From NCBI GenBank assembly GCA_051657165.1, contig JBOFKD010000262.1, forward strand, positions 14,527 to 78,526: a stretch of 64,000 bases of DNA, given 5' to 3'. The notes under the pieces were generated by a model that saw only the letters and a program-made list of their open reading frames with translations, did no database searches and had not been told where the DNA came from. This DNA comes from UBA7332 sp051657165 (lineage in GTDB: Bacteria; Bacteroidota; Bacteroidia; Bacteroidales; UBA7332). Of this stretch, positions 9,256-18,609 are shown one piece after another (positions within the stretch are counted from its first letter, which is position 1; each line of letters opens with the position of its first letter). The translations under genes were made by a program, and so were the position numbers.

Positions 9256-10002
9256 ATGTATTCAAATGTTGCCGTTTATGAGTATGAAGTAAATCCGTTT
9301 TTTGTTGATCCAAATGGTCAGATGACGATTACTTCTATTATCAACCATTTACAATTAGTTGCTTACTCTCACGCAGATTCTTGCGGTTGGGGTTTTGACG
9401 CACTGATGAAAAATGAAAACAGATGGGTACTTGCCCGACTGGCTATTGAAATGGAAAGCTATCCCAGAACATACGACCAGTTAATTATCGAAACATGGGT
9501 AGAGGATACAAACAAAGCATTCTCATCCAGAAATTTTGAATTAAAAAACCAATTTGGCAAAACACTGGGATATGCTCGCAGTATATGGTCTGTGATAAAT
9601 ATGTATAGTCGTAAAAGCATAGACCTTTCACCTATCGTTCAGAATATAGCTGACTATAAGTCAGAAAAACCCTGTCCGATCGAGCGTCCGTTTAAGCCAT
9701 TAATTATAAAAAATACCGAAGCGGTAGATATACCGATTAAATATGCTGACATTGATGTAAACAGACATGTAAACAGCACACGGTACGTCGAACATCTGCT
9801 GGATCTGTTTCCGTTAGAGTTTCACGATCAGCATGATATACAACGCTTTGATATTGCTTATCAGAGTGAAACAAGATTTGGAGACAGCCTTATGCTTCAT
9901 CACAAAGAATTAGAACCCTTCAAGTATGCGTTCGAAATTGAAAAAGGAAGTGGAGGTACTGCGTGCAGATCTCAGATTAAATTTAAAATAAAACAACACT
10001 AA
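9256..10002 (+). CDS. Acyl-ACP thioesterase
   Basis: The 248-residue product resembles the FatA/FatB-like acyl-ACP thioesterases: a tandem hot-dog fold, with the N-terminal domain around residues 1-140 and the second domain holding the conserved DVNRHVNSTRYVEH stretch near 168-181. It would hydrolyse acyl-ACP to free fatty acids in the cytosol. It starts 12 bp after ilvN and ends 22 bp before ilvC, so it is firmly inside the ilv operon. This arrangement recurs in other Bacteroidales as far as I know, and suggests a tie between branched-chain precursors and branched fatty acids; that link is inference. Confidence 0.88.
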   Translation: MYSNVAVYEYEVNPFFVDPNGQMTITSIINHLQLVAYSHADSCGWGFDALMKNENRWVLARLAIEMESYPRTYDQLIIETWVEDTNKAFSSRNFELKNQFGKTLGYARSIWSVINMYSRKSIDLSPIVQNIADYKSEKPCPIERPFKPLIIKNTEAVDIPIKYADIDVNRHVNSTRYVEHLLDLFPLEFHDQHDIQRFDIAYQSETRFGDSLMLHHKELEPFKYAFEIEKGSGGTACRSQIKFKIKQH

Positions 10003-10024
10003 TCTATTTAATATAATAAGTATT

Positions 10025-11071
10025 ATGGCAGTAATGAATTTTGGGGGAATTGATGAGAACGTAGTAACTCGTGAGGAATTTCCATTAGAGAAAGCAAGAG
10101 AAGTGATGAAAGATGAAGTGATTGCTGTTATCGGGTACGGTGTACAAGGTCCCGGACAATCATTGAATCTGAAGGATAATGGATTTAACGTTATTATCGG
10201 ACAAAGAGAGAATTCAAAATCATGGGATAAAGCTGTAGCTGACGGATGGGTTCCGGGCGAAACTCTTTTCCCGATTGAGGAAGCATGTAAAAGAGGAACA
10301 GTAATTCAATACCTGCTTTCAGATGCTGCACAGATTGAAATGTGGCCAACTGTAAAAAAATATCTTACTGCTGGTAAGGCGTTGTATTTCTCTCATGGAT
10401 TCGGTATCACGTACAAAGAACGTACGGGAATTGTTCCTCCGGCTGACGTAGATGTTATTCTTGTTGCTCCGAAAGGATCCGGAACTAGTCTAAGACGTAT
10501 GTTCCTGGAAGGACGCGGATTAAATTCAAGCTTTGCTATATTCCAGGATGCAACAGGCAGAGCAAAAGAAAGAGTTGTTGCTCTGGGAATTGGTGTTGGA
10601 TCAGGATACTTATTTGAAACAGATTTCAGACGCGAAGTATACTCTGACTTATCAGGTGAACGCGGGACTCTTATGGGAGCTATCCAAGGAATTTTTGCTG
10701 CTCAGTATGAAGTATTACGCGCAAACGGACATACTCCTTCTGAAGCATTTAATGAAACAGTAGAAGAACTTACTCAGAGTTTGATGCCTCTTGTTGCTGA
10801 AAACGGTATGGACTGGATGTATGCAAACTGTTCGACTACAGCTCAACGTGGTGCTCTTGACTGGTGGAAAAAATTCCGCGATGCTTCAAAACCTGTTTTC
10901 GAAGAATTATACAGCGAAGTAGCTTGCGGAAATGAAGCTCAGAGATCTATTGATACAAACAGTAAATCAGACTATCGCTCTAAGCTGGAAGAAGAGCTTA
11001 AAGAGTTACGCGAAAGCGAAATGTGGCAAGCTGGTGCAACTGTAAGAAAACTTCGTCCGGAAAATAATTAA
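10025..11071 (+). CDS. ilvC: Ketol-acid reductoisomerase
   Basis: IlvC isomerises and reduces acetolactate and acetohydroxybutyrate with NAD(P)H and Mg2+, the step between acetolactate synthase and IlvD. The 348-residue product has a Rossmann N-terminal domain with GYGVQGPGQSLNLKDNG at about residues 37-53 and a knotted C-terminal domain with the metal-binding acidic residues. The glycine loop reads GVQGPGQ where the E. coli enzyme has GSQGHAQ-like residues; this variant is usual in Bacteroidota to my knowledge. It is the last gene of the operon and is followed by a strong terminator. Confidence 0.97.
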   Translation: MAVMNFGGIDENVVTREEFPLEKAREVMKDEVIAVIGYGVQGPGQSLNLKDNGFNVIIGQRENSKSWDKAVADGWVPGETLFPIEEACKRGTVIQYLLSDAAQIEMWPTVKKYLTAGKALYFSHGFGITYKERTGIVPPADVDVILVAPKGSGTSLRRMFLEGRGLNSSFAIFQDATGRAKERVVALGIGVGSGYLFETDFRREVYSDLSGERGTLMGAIQGIFAAQYEVLRANGHTPSEAFNETVEELTQSLMPLVAENGMDWMYANCSTTAQRGALDWWKKFRDASKPVFEELYSEVACGNEAQRSIDTNSKSDYRSKLEEELKELRESEMWQAGATVRKLRPENN

Positions 11072-11111
11072 TCTATATATACACTTTGCCATAAGTGTTA
11101 TACGGTGTCGT

Positions 11112-11149
11112 AAAACGAGTATCCTCGAGAGAAGATACTCGTTTTTTTT
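11112..11149 (+). terminator. Rho-independent terminator of the ilv operon
   Basis: A 12 bp perfect stem (11112-11123 with 11134-11145), a 10-base loop and a run of T residues follow ilvC by about 40 bp. Confidence 0.93.
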
Positions 11150-11188
11150 ATCTCATACTTAAAGCCCGGGAATTAAGTATGAGATAAA
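11147..11188. other. Long perfect hairpin after the ilv terminator
   Basis: A 16 bp perfect inverted repeat, 11147-11162 against 11173-11188, encloses a 10-base loop containing CCCGGG. It adjoins the ilv terminator and opens the repeat-rich block. With T residues on one side and A residues on the other it could stop transcription from either direction. It may instead be the first member of the palindromic repeats beyond it. Confidence 0.75.
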
Positions 11189-11220
11189 AAAACAACTCAA
11201 AATGCAGATACAAATTTATT

Positions 11221-11362
11221 CCCGTATTTGCCTGCCACGATATACGTATTTCTCAGCCATGAAATACGTATATCTCTGCTACGAAGTACGTATTTCATTC
11301 CATCAAAATACGTATTTCCCGGCGCACAAACACGTATTTCGTTGAGCAGAAACACGCATTTT
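11221..11362. repeat. 22-bp-period array of the palindrome GAAATACGTATTTC
   Basis: Seven units whose cores (TACGTATTTC or a close variant) start at 11221, 11243, 11265, 11287, 11309, 11331 and 11353, every interval exactly 22 bp. With the preceding GAAA or a variant, the central units form a 14 bp palindrome separated by unrelated 8 bp spacers (TCAGCCAT, TCTGCTAC, ATTCCATC, CCGGCGCA, GTTGAGCA). The two end units are the most degenerate. No coding frame explains the pattern. A 22 bp step is two DNA helical turns, so the sites would face the same side of the helix. Confidence 0.92.
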
Positions 11363-11467
11363 GTATCGTCCTGAATTTAGAGTTTATCGCCAGATTCAAT
11401 TTATAATACATTGTAAACTGAATCCGTAATTAGCTTCTGAATCTGTCAATCTTTTCAGTAAAAGTCA

Positions 11468-11615
11468 CGGCATACAAATGCGGATAATTTTTCATACGTA
11501 CTACTTAGAAAGTTCATTTAAAAGAACTTGCGCGTTCATAAGTATGAAAAAATATTTTCATTTAAATGATCTTGTACGTTCATAAGAATGAACGCGCACG
11601 TTTATACGTTTGAAA
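11468..11615. repeat. 22-bp-period array of the dyad GTTCATNNNNATGAAC
   Basis: Seven units begin at 11468, 11490, 11512, 11534, 11556, 11578 and 11600, each exactly 22 bp apart. The words are CGGCAT, TTTCAT, GTTCAT, GTTCAT, TTTCAT, GTTCAT and GTTTAT. Most units are dyads: TTCATAAGTATGAA at 11535, TCATTTAAATGA at 11557, GTTCATAAGAATGAAC at 11578 and AAGTTCATTTAAAAGAACTT at 11510. The period is the same as in the array about 100 bp upstream, but the word is unrelated. Confidence 0.88.
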
Positions 11616-11643
11616 ATTCAGACTATCCTTTCGTTTACAAAAA

Positions 11644-11896
11644 ACACTACATGAAGTTTTTAGTTTTCATTTGCCATCATTTGCCATACGCGCAAAAAAA
11701 GACTCATAAAGATCTAATTATCAATCGTATATATTATGGCAAATACTATGGCAATTCATGGCAATTGAATTTGATTTGCCATAGCATTTGCCATAGCAAT
11801 TGCCATACGATAACTAATTACAATCCAGTATATTATCTGCAATAACAGACTCCAATGGCAATTCATGGCAATTCAAAACAGAAAAACTCTATGTAT
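11644..11896. repeat. Inverted-repeat element built from the word TTTGCCAT
   Basis: The left end holds two words in tandem, CATTTGCCAT at 11668 and 11678. The middle holds three inverted words (11736, 11748, 11758) and three direct ones (11774, 11786, 11798). The right end holds two inverted words (11855, 11865). Spacings are 10 or 12 bp. The outside flanks, about 25 bp each, also form an imperfect inverted repeat that is shared with the elements at 50712-50935 and 51001-51245: left ACATGAAGTTTTTAGTTTTC, right AACTCTATGTA. No transposase is present. A small open frame across it (11588-11845) is likely fortuitous. Confidence 0.85.
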
Positions 11897-12066
11897 CTAT
11901 AACAGATAGTCCTGTAACTTTCAGGAGAACCACAAACAAAATATAACACTTGAAATATTTTATATACTATATTTTACATATATATCACTTTTTTTATTTC
12001 CTTTACAGCACATTTATAATCCTGAAAAACAAAATATCTAGTATTAATCAAAATATGCAATTACCT

Positions 12067-15000
12067 ATGAAAAATGAAAACTACTATTTAAGGCATGCAA
12101 TATGTCTGATTTTTCTCCTCATGTTTCCTTTCATTATTTATGCCCAGGCGGTAGTGAAAGGAACTGTTACAGATGGTTCTGACAGGAGTCCCCTGCCGGG
12201 TGTAAGTATTGCAATAGCAGGAACCACTGAAGGAACAATTACTGATACTGATGGAAACTACAGCATCAAAGTTGCTAAAGGACAAACATTAATCTTTTCT
12301 ATGATGGGATATATTACTCAGAAACATCCTGTTACAAGTTTAACTTTAAATGTTTCTCTCCAGCAGGATAATAAACAGCTCGATGAAATTATCGTCACCG
12401 CTTTAGGTATTAAACGAGAATCAAAGGCGCTCGGATACTCTGCCCAGGAGCTTAAAGGAAATGAAATTGTCAAGGTAAAACAACCCAATCTGATCAACTC
12501 GTTAAACGGGAAAATTGCCGGTGTGAATATCACCAATAGCGGTGGTGGTGCCGGCGCATCTTCTCAAATTATCATTCGCGGGGGAACGTCACTTCTTAAC
12601 GACAATCAACCCTTATTCATTGTTGACGGTCTTCCGATAGATAATTCCACAGCTGTCGGCAACACATCCATTGACGGAGCAGGAGCTACTGCTACAACCA
12701 GTGGAAACAGAGCTATGGATATAAATCCCGATGATATTGAATCAATCTCTGTATTAAAAGGAGCAACAGCTGCTGCTCTTTACGGTTTAAAAGCAGCCAA
12801 TGGTGCTATTATTATTACCACGAAAAGAGGGAAAGAAGGGAAAGCTTCTGTCAAAGTAAGTGCTAAAATGTCAATCGACAATATAAACAGACTTCCGGAT
12901 ATTCAAGACTTATACGGACAAGGCACAAAAGGAGAATATAATAATGCAACTAATCTTTCATGGGGATATCTTGCTTCTGATTCTTTGAGATATAACAATA
13001 TGAATAACTTCTTCCAGACAGCTCTGTCATATGATTTGAATGCAAGCGTTTCAGGAGGTAGTAAAACAGGGAGCTACTACATGTCAGCTCAGCGCCTGGA
13101 TCAGGATGGAGTAGTTCCTACGACAGATTATGTAAAAAATTCATTTCGTCTGAATGCTGAACAAAAAGTATGGTTCTTAACTTTCGGGATGAATGCAAAC
13201 TACATCAATTCCACATCACGTAAAGCTCTGACCGGCGGTGGCTTATGGGGTAAAGGAGGATCAGGATATATGCTTAGCATTCTGAACTGGCCTATCACTG
13301 ATAATATGAGCAACTGGCTTAACAGCAACGGAACCCGACGTCGCCTGATGCCTGATGTTCCATTGGATGATGACATAGACAATCCATACTGGATCGTAAA
13401 TAAAAGCCCGATGACCGAAAAACTGGATCGTTTCATTGGTAGTGTATATATAAATGCACAACCTCTTTCATGGCTGGACTTTGCCTTTAAAATGGGATTG
13501 GACCATTTTAATTCACAGACTAAAAATATCACAGCAGCCGGTTCGTCTGTAATCCTTTCGTGGCAAAACGGAGCGCAGTCTCTAAGCGACAGACAAAGCG
13601 ACTTATTCACGACGAACTTCTTGATGAATATCAATAAAACATATAAAGATTTCAATTTCGGTCTGATGCTTGGTCACGGATACGAGCAAAACTCATACTA
13701 CAATAACACATTATTAGCAGTAGGCATGCTTAACCCTGATTTTGAAGGAATTAACAATACAGCGAAAGAAAACAAAACATATGACAACTATCGTCAGTTA
13801 CGCCGTTTGATAAGTGTTTTCGGAGAAGCCCGTATAGGATATAAATCCATTGCTTATCTGAGTGTAACAGGCCGGAATGACTGGAGCTCCACATTACCGA
13901 AAGATAGTCGTTCTTTCTTTTATCCGTCATTCAGTGGAAGTTTTGTGTTTTCAGAATTAATTAAATCTAACCCATATTTTTCATTCGGTAAATTGCGTGG
14001 CTCATGGGCTCAGGTAGGAAAAGATGCACCTCCTTATAAGACTCTGACGAATCTGGATCCTCCTTTGGCCAGTATCGGTGGAGGCTATCGTGATAGCTGG
14101 TCCGGAGGTAATCCTCAGCTAAAACCGGAGAAAACAAGATCCTGGGAAATTGGAGCAGATCTTCGCTTCTTTAAAGGCAGACTTGGATTTGATATCACAT
14201 ATTATAATAACCTGAGTGAAAATCAAATTATAAATCCGCGTGTAAGTAATGCGATTGGCTATATTTTTAAATTCGTAAATGCCGGCGAAATATCAAACAA
14301 AGGTATGGAGATTACGATCAATGGTACTCCGGTTGAATCAAGAGATTGGGGATGGGAATCTCAATTAAATTTATCATACAATAAAGGCCGCGTAAAAAAT
14401 CTGATAGAAGGTATGAAAATACTTTATGTAACAGATGTTCAAATCGGTCCGGCGAAAGCTGCATCATTCAATGATGGAAACTTTTTGGGACTTTCAGGTA
14501 CAAAATGGCAGACAAATGATGAAGGGCAACTTTTGATTGATAAAAATGGATATCCGTTAACCAGTACAGATGAAACACAATATTTAGGAAACAGAGAACC
14601 TGATTTCCTACTGGGCTTCAGCAACACACTCCGGTACAAAGATCTATCGTTATCATTCCTTTTTGATGCACGCTTTGGAGGAACAATTTACAATGCTACA
14701 GAATGGGCAATGGTTACTTCAGGTCAGGCTAAAGTTACGGAGAACCGCGGAGAGAAGAAAGTATTTGAGGGAGTAGTCAAACAAGATGATGGTTCATATA
14801 TACCTAATACAAAAGAAGTCATTCTGGATGAATATTACTACCGCAATATATACACAAAACATGCACCTCATTTTCTTACAGATGTAAACTGGTTGAGATT
14901 ACGCTCCCTTGCTCTGACATACAGCATACCTCAATCGTTTCTTCAAAAATTAAAAGTCGTGCAACAAGCCGAATTATCTTTTACTGCAAATAATGTATTT

Positions 15001-15141
15001 GTAATTACAAATTACAAAGGTATGGATCCGGAAGTCAGTGCCGGTGGTGCCGGTGTTGTGGGTGCTGGTTCTGCAGGCATAGACTATTGCGGAATTCCTT
15101 CAACACGTACATTCTCATTTGGTATTAATGTTACATTCTAA
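12067..15141 (+). CDS. SusC/RagA-family TonB-linked outer membrane transporter
   Basis: SusC proteins are 22-strand outer-membrane barrels that import glycans or peptides with a SusD lipoprotein lid. After a signal peptide (MKNENYYLRHAICLIFLLMF... cut near AQA), residues about 28-110 form a carboxypeptidase-D-like domain (VVKGTVTDGSDRSPLPGVS). A plug domain follows, with LIIVTALG-like and PLFIVDGLPIDN motifs, then a long beta-barrel ending in an aromatic-type strand (FGINVTF). The ATG at 12067 gives the cleanest signal peptide. ATG 12055 is possible, and the open frame extends back to a TTG at 11950. SusD follows by 12 bp. No sigma/anti-sigma or hydrolase genes are adjacent, so the substrate is unknown. 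Confidence 0.93.
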   Translation: MKNENYYLRHAICLIFLLMFPFIIYAQAVVKGTVTDGSDRSPLPGVSIAIAGTTEGTITDTDGNYSIKVAKGQTLIFSMMGYITQKHPVTSLTLNVSLQQDNKQLDEIIVTALGIKRESKALGYSAQELKGNEIVKVKQPNLINSLNGKIAGVNITNSGGGAGASSQIIIRGGTSLLNDNQPLFIVDGLPIDNSTAVGNTSIDGAGATATTSGNRAMDINPDDIESISVLKGATAAALYGLKAANGAIIITTKRGKEGKASVKVSAKMSIDNINRLPDIQDLYGQGTKGEYNNATNLSWGYLASDSLRYNNMNNFFQTALSYDLNASVSGGSKTGSYYMSAQRLDQDGVVPTTDYVKNSFRLNAEQKVWFLTFGMNANYINSTSRKALTGGGLWGKGGSGYMLSILNWPITDNMSNWLNSNGTRRRLMPDVPLDDDIDNPYWIVNKSPMTEKLDRFIGSVYINAQPLSWLDFAFKMGLDHFNSQTKNITAAGSSVILSWQNGAQSLSDRQSDLFTTNFLMNINKTYKDFNFGLMLGHGYEQNSYYNNTLLAVGMLNPDFEGINNTAKENKTYDNYRQLRRLISVFGEARIGYKSIAYLSVTGRNDWSSTLPKDSRSFFYPSFSGSFVFSELIKSNPYFSFGKLRGSWAQVGKDAPPYKTLTNLDPPLASIGGGYRDSWSGGNPQLKPEKTRSWEIGADLRFFKGRLGFDITYYNNLSENQIINPRVSNAIGYIFKFVNAGEISNKGMEITINGTPVESRDWGWESQLNLSYNKGRVKNLIEGMKILYVTDVQIGPAKAASFNDGNFLGLSGTKWQTNDEGQLLIDKNGYPLTSTDETQYLGNREPDFLLGFSNTLRYKDLSLSFLFDARFGGTIYNATEWAMVTSGQAKVTENRGEKKVFEGVVKQDDGSYIPNTKEVILDEYYYRNIYTKHAPHFLTDVNWLRLRSLALTYSIPQSFLQKLKVVQQAELSFTANNVFVITNYKGMDPEVSAGGAGVVGAGSAGIDYCGIPSTRTFSFGINVTF

Positions 15142-15153
15142 ACAAAGCATATT

Positions 15154-16746
15154 ATGAAGAAATTATATAAAATATATCTGTTGCTGACGTTATTAGTGAT
15201 GAGCGGATGTGATTATAATCTGGATATAAACTCAGATCCTAATAATCCTCAGGAAGCATCCTGTGATCTGCGTTTACCGAATATCCTCAGTATGACAGCT
15301 GATGTATATGGAAGTCACGGCATCCGAACATCTTTACTTATTCAACAAACGGGCTATACATACTCTGTAGGCAAACGTTACTATGACCTTCAGAATTGGA
15401 AATTTCAGAATAGTGCAGATACTTATATCTGGCAGTCCTGGTATATCTATATCTGGATCAATATTCATAAAATGATTGAAGATGCCAAACTAAAAGAAGC
15501 ATGGCATTATGTAGGAGTAGGAAAAGCAATGCAGGCTTTTGGTTGTGGCTTTATTATTGATGCTTACGGAATTATGGCTTATAAAGATGGATTATCTGAT
15601 AAAACTTTTATGCCAACTTATGACGACTGCTCATATGTATATGAACAACTTATACCTCTTTGTGATGAAGCAATTTCGTATTTAAGTCAGCCACAGGGAG
15701 CAATGGCTCCTGAGTTAGGCAAAGCTGATACATACTATAATGGTGATACAGAAAAGTGGCTGAAATTTGTATACGGGATTAAAGCCAGACTTCTTAGTCA
15801 TTTATCAAAGAAAGAAGTGGGCACCGGTTCCGGCAATTATAATCCGGATGAAATTCTTGCTTTGCTAAGTAAGTCATTCACCTCATCAGCGGACGATGCA
15901 GAGATGAAATATATAAAAGGTAGCAAAGTGACGGAAGAACAATCAATAAATTTTCAAAATGTGAATTTCAGCAATAAACCAGGTAAGCTGTTTATTCAAT
16001 ATCTTTTAAACACTGTGCCCGGCGAAGGCAATAGCTGGAATAGCGGTATTGAGGATCCACGTGCTAAAGTTATGATTCCAAGGATTCAGAGTGGAAGCAT
16101 GAAAGGAGAATACTCATTAGGTGTTGATCTGGATTATGCTGATTCAAAACCGGAAGCAAAAGACTCTACTCATGTAGGACTGGCAATTACAGATAAGTCT
16201 CAGCCAAGTGGTAAACGAGGTACAACAATCTATACTCAGGACGACTTCTCTTATCAGCTTTTATCGTATTATGAATTATTATTTATAAAAGCAGAAGTGT
16301 ACTTCCGTAAAGGAGATAAAGCAAATGCTTTGAAATTCTACAAAGATGCTATTGCTGCACACATGGAAAAATATAAGATTGATGGAACAGAAATAAATAA
16401 CTTCCTGAACAGTGATGCTGTTGCTCAGACTCCGTCAGAACTAACATTAAGCCACATCATGATTCAGAAATATATTGCTCTGATCCTAAATCCGGAAGCA
16501 TGGACTGATATGCGCCGATGTGATTTCTGTCTGGATGCAAGCGGGAACTATAACGAAAGTGAGGGTATCTACAAAGGATTCAAAAGACCAAAATTTGCTT
16601 ATGAAATCAATTTCGGAAGTAAGGGATATCCAAGACGTTATCAGATGGCTTACATGGAGCGTGACTATAATGCCGTAAATGTAAGACCATGGGGAGTATT
16701 TGAACTGGATTATATGACTCAACCGATCTGGTGGGATAAGAAATAA
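15154..16746 (+). CDS. SusD/RagB-family outer membrane lipoprotein
   Basis: SusD proteins bind the substrate at the cell surface and close over the SusC barrel. The 530-residue product has a lipoprotein signal with lipobox MSGC (Cys19), the mature N-terminus DINSDPNNPQEAS typical of the SusD-like-2 subgroup, and an alpha-helical TPR-like fold throughout. It is 12 bp downstream of its SusC partner and closed by a terminator, so the pair is a two-gene unit. Confidence 0.92.
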   Translation: MKKLYKIYLLLTLLVMSGCDYNLDINSDPNNPQEASCDLRLPNILSMTADVYGSHGIRTSLLIQQTGYTYSVGKRYYDLQNWKFQNSADTYIWQSWYIYIWINIHKMIEDAKLKEAWHYVGVGKAMQAFGCGFIIDAYGIMAYKDGLSDKTFMPTYDDCSYVYEQLIPLCDEAISYLSQPQGAMAPELGKADTYYNGDTEKWLKFVYGIKARLLSHLSKKEVGTGSGNYNPDEILALLSKSFTSSADDAEMKYIKGSKVTEEQSINFQNVNFSNKPGKLFIQYLLNTVPGEGNSWNSGIEDPRAKVMIPRIQSGSMKGEYSLGVDLDYADSKPEAKDSTHVGLAITDKSQPSGKRGTTIYTQDDFSYQLLSYYELLFIKAEVYFRKGDKANALKFYKDAIAAHMEKYKIDGTEINNFLNSDAVAQTPSELTLSHIMIQKYIALILNPEAWTDMRRCDFCLDASGNYNESEGIYKGFKRPKFAYEINFGSKGYPRRYQMAYMERDYNAVNVRPWGVFELDYMTQPIWWDKK

Positions 16747-16750
16747 GTAA

Positions 16751-16795
16751 AAAGGCAGTCAAATAAGTTTTCACTTATCTGACTGCCTTTTCTTT
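16751..16795. terminator. Bidirectional terminator between susD and pgm
   Basis: A stem of about 17 bp with one bulge (16751-16768 against 16773-16790), loop TTTC, with A and T tracts on either side. It lies between convergent genes and can serve both. Confidence 0.85.
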
Positions 16796-16812
16796 TATAG
16801 GGAGCAAGATGA

Positions 16813-18561
16813 TCAGATTCCTAAAGAATTCATCACTTCTTTGATTTTAGCATCTGCTTTCTCGTTTACAGCATCATACTCTTCACGAGAAGGTAGAACA
16901 CCGGCAACTTCAATGTAGAATTTAATTTTCGGTTCTGTTCCGGAAGGACGGATAGAAACTTTCGTTCCGTCTTCTGTAAAGTACTGAAGAACATCTGAAG
17001 TTGTAGGCATATCTAATGTAAATGTTTCATTCTCCAAAAGATCCTGACCTTTAAGAGTCGAGAAATCTTTGATCATGATTACTTTAGATCCGGCTACTTC
17101 TTTCATTGGATTTTCGCGGAAGTTTTTCATCATTTTCTGAATTTCTTCAGCTCCTGATTTTCCTTTCTTCACAACCGAAATACCTTTTTCTTTGCGGAAA
17201 CCGTACTCAAGATAAATATCCTGAATCATTTCGAACATAGATTTGCCATTATCTTTAGCCCATGCTGCGATTTCTGCCATCAAAGAACATGATGAAACAG
17301 CATCTTTATCACGTGCATAATCTTCAGGCAAGAATCCGAAACTTTCTTCTCCACCACCGATGTAGTGTTTTTTACCTTCGTTCTCACGGATTACAGCAGC
17401 AATCCATTTGAAACCTGTATAACAATCATACATCTCAATGTTATTGCGGTCTGCAATCGTTTTGATCAACTCAGTTGTTACGATTGTTTTCACAATATAC
17501 TCATTTCCGGTAAGTTTGCCCAACTCTTTGTAACGCTGCATCAGATAGTTCAGGAATATTAGCACAATCTGATTACCGTTTACAAGAACAAACTCATTTT
17601 TATTGTTACGGATAGCAACACCGATACGGTCAGCATCAGGGTCGGAAGCCATTACAAGATCTGCTCCAGTTTCGTATGCTTTCTCAATAGCCATTGTAAG
17701 AGCAGCAGGCTCTTCCGGATTTGGTGAAGCAACAGTCGGGAAATCTCCGCTTGGCACATCCTGTGCAGGAACATTAATAATATGTTCAAACCCGTAGTTT
17801 CTTAATGAATCCGGGATTAGTTTAACACCTGTTCCGTGGATAGGTGTATAAACAATTTTCATATCTTTCTGACGTGCAATAGCATCCGGAGAAAGAGACA
17901 ATGTTTTAGCCGCAGCCAAAAATGCTTTATCAATTTCTTCGCCTACGATCTGAATCAATTCTTTGTTTCCTTTGAATTTGATTTCTTTCGGGTCGCGGAT
18001 TTTATTTACCTCAGCAATTGTATTTTTATCGTGAGGAGCAATCATCTGAGCACCATCATTCCAATATGCTTTGTATCCGTTGTACTCTTTCGGGTTGTGA
18101 GATGCTGTGATAATCACACCACTCTGGCAACCGAAATGACGGATAGCGAAAGACATCTCAGGAGTCGGACGCATAGAGTCGAACAAATATACTTTAATGC
18201 CGTTTGCCGAAAAGATATCAGCTACGGTTTCAGCAAACAAACGGCTGTTGTTACGAACATCGTGTCCGACAACAACGCTGATCTGAGGAAGATCTGCAAA
18301 CTCTTTTTTCAGGTAGTTAGCCAATCCCTGAGTTGCAGCACCCACTGTATATATGTTCATTCTATTTGAACCGGCACCCATTATACCACGAAGACCACCT
18401 GTACCAAACTCCAGATCTTTATAAAAAGATTCAACAAGTTCTGTATTATCCTCGCTTTCAATCATGCGTTGTACTTCTTTACGAGTTACCTCGTCATAAG
18501 CTTCGCTCATCCATTGCTGAGCTTTAGAAGTAACTTCTTTCATTAAGGCTTCATTATTCAT
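16813..18561 (-). CDS. Phosphoglucomutase/phosphomannomutase (alpha-D-phosphohexomutase family)
   Basis: The enzyme interconverts hexose 1- and 6-phosphates in the cytosol, supplying sugar nucleotides and glycolysis. The 582-residue product has the phosphoserine loop TASHNPKEYNGYKAYW (Ser154), the metal loop DPDADR (Asp307, 309, 311), the sugar-binding GGGEESFG (about 403-409) and the phosphate-binding RPSGTEPKIKFY near the C-terminus. All four active-site loops are intact. Length and order match the PGM2/PMM2-like group common in Bacteroidota. Whether glucose or mannose phosphate is preferred cannot be read from the sequence. Confidence 0.95.
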   Translation of the reverse strand: MNNEALMKEVTSKAQQWMSEAYDEVTRKEVQRMIESEDNTELVESFYKDLEFGTGGLRGIMGAGSNRMNIYTVGAATQGLANYLKKEFADLPQISVVVGHDVRNNSRLFAETVADIFSANGIKVYLFDSMRPTPEMSFAIRHFGCQSGVIITASHNPKEYNGYKAYWNDGAQMIAPHDKNTIAEVNKIRDPKEIKFKGNKELIQIVGEEIDKAFLAAAKTLSLSPDAIARQKDMKIVYTPIHGTGVKLIPDSLRNYGFEHIINVPAQDVPSGDFPTVASPNPEEPAALTMAIEKAYETGADLVMASDPDADRIGVAIRNNKNEFVLVNGNQIVLIFLNYLMQRYKELGKLTGNEYIVKTIVTTELIKTIADRNNIEMYDCYTGFKWIAAVIRENEGKKHYIGGGEESFGFLPEDYARDKDAVSSCSLMAEIAAWAKDNGKSMFEMIQDIYLEYGFRKEKGISVVKKGKSGAEEIQKMMKNFRENPMKEVAGSKVIMIKDFSTLKGQDLLENETFTLDMPTTSDVLQYFTEDGTKVSIRPSGTEPKIKFYIEVAGVLPSREEYDAVNEKADAKIKEVMNSLGI

Positions 18562-18609
18562 AGAAGAAGTTTTTTAGTTTTAAAAAATAGCTTTTCGCAA
18601 AATTAAAAT

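Noticed and set aside
11221..11362. CRISPR array
   Set aside because: Repeats of 10-14 bp with 8 bp spacers are far too short, units are palindromic and degenerate, and there are no cas genes in the window.
11588..11845. 85-codon ORF with CHSICHSNCH-type stretches
   Set aside because: The Cys/His pattern is produced by the inverted-repeat words TTTGCCAT; there is no start signal and no homologous frame in the sister elements.
12067..16746. Complete polysaccharide utilisation locus
   Set aside because: Only the SusC/SusD pair is present; no glycoside hydrolase, sulfatase or hybrid regulator adjoins it.
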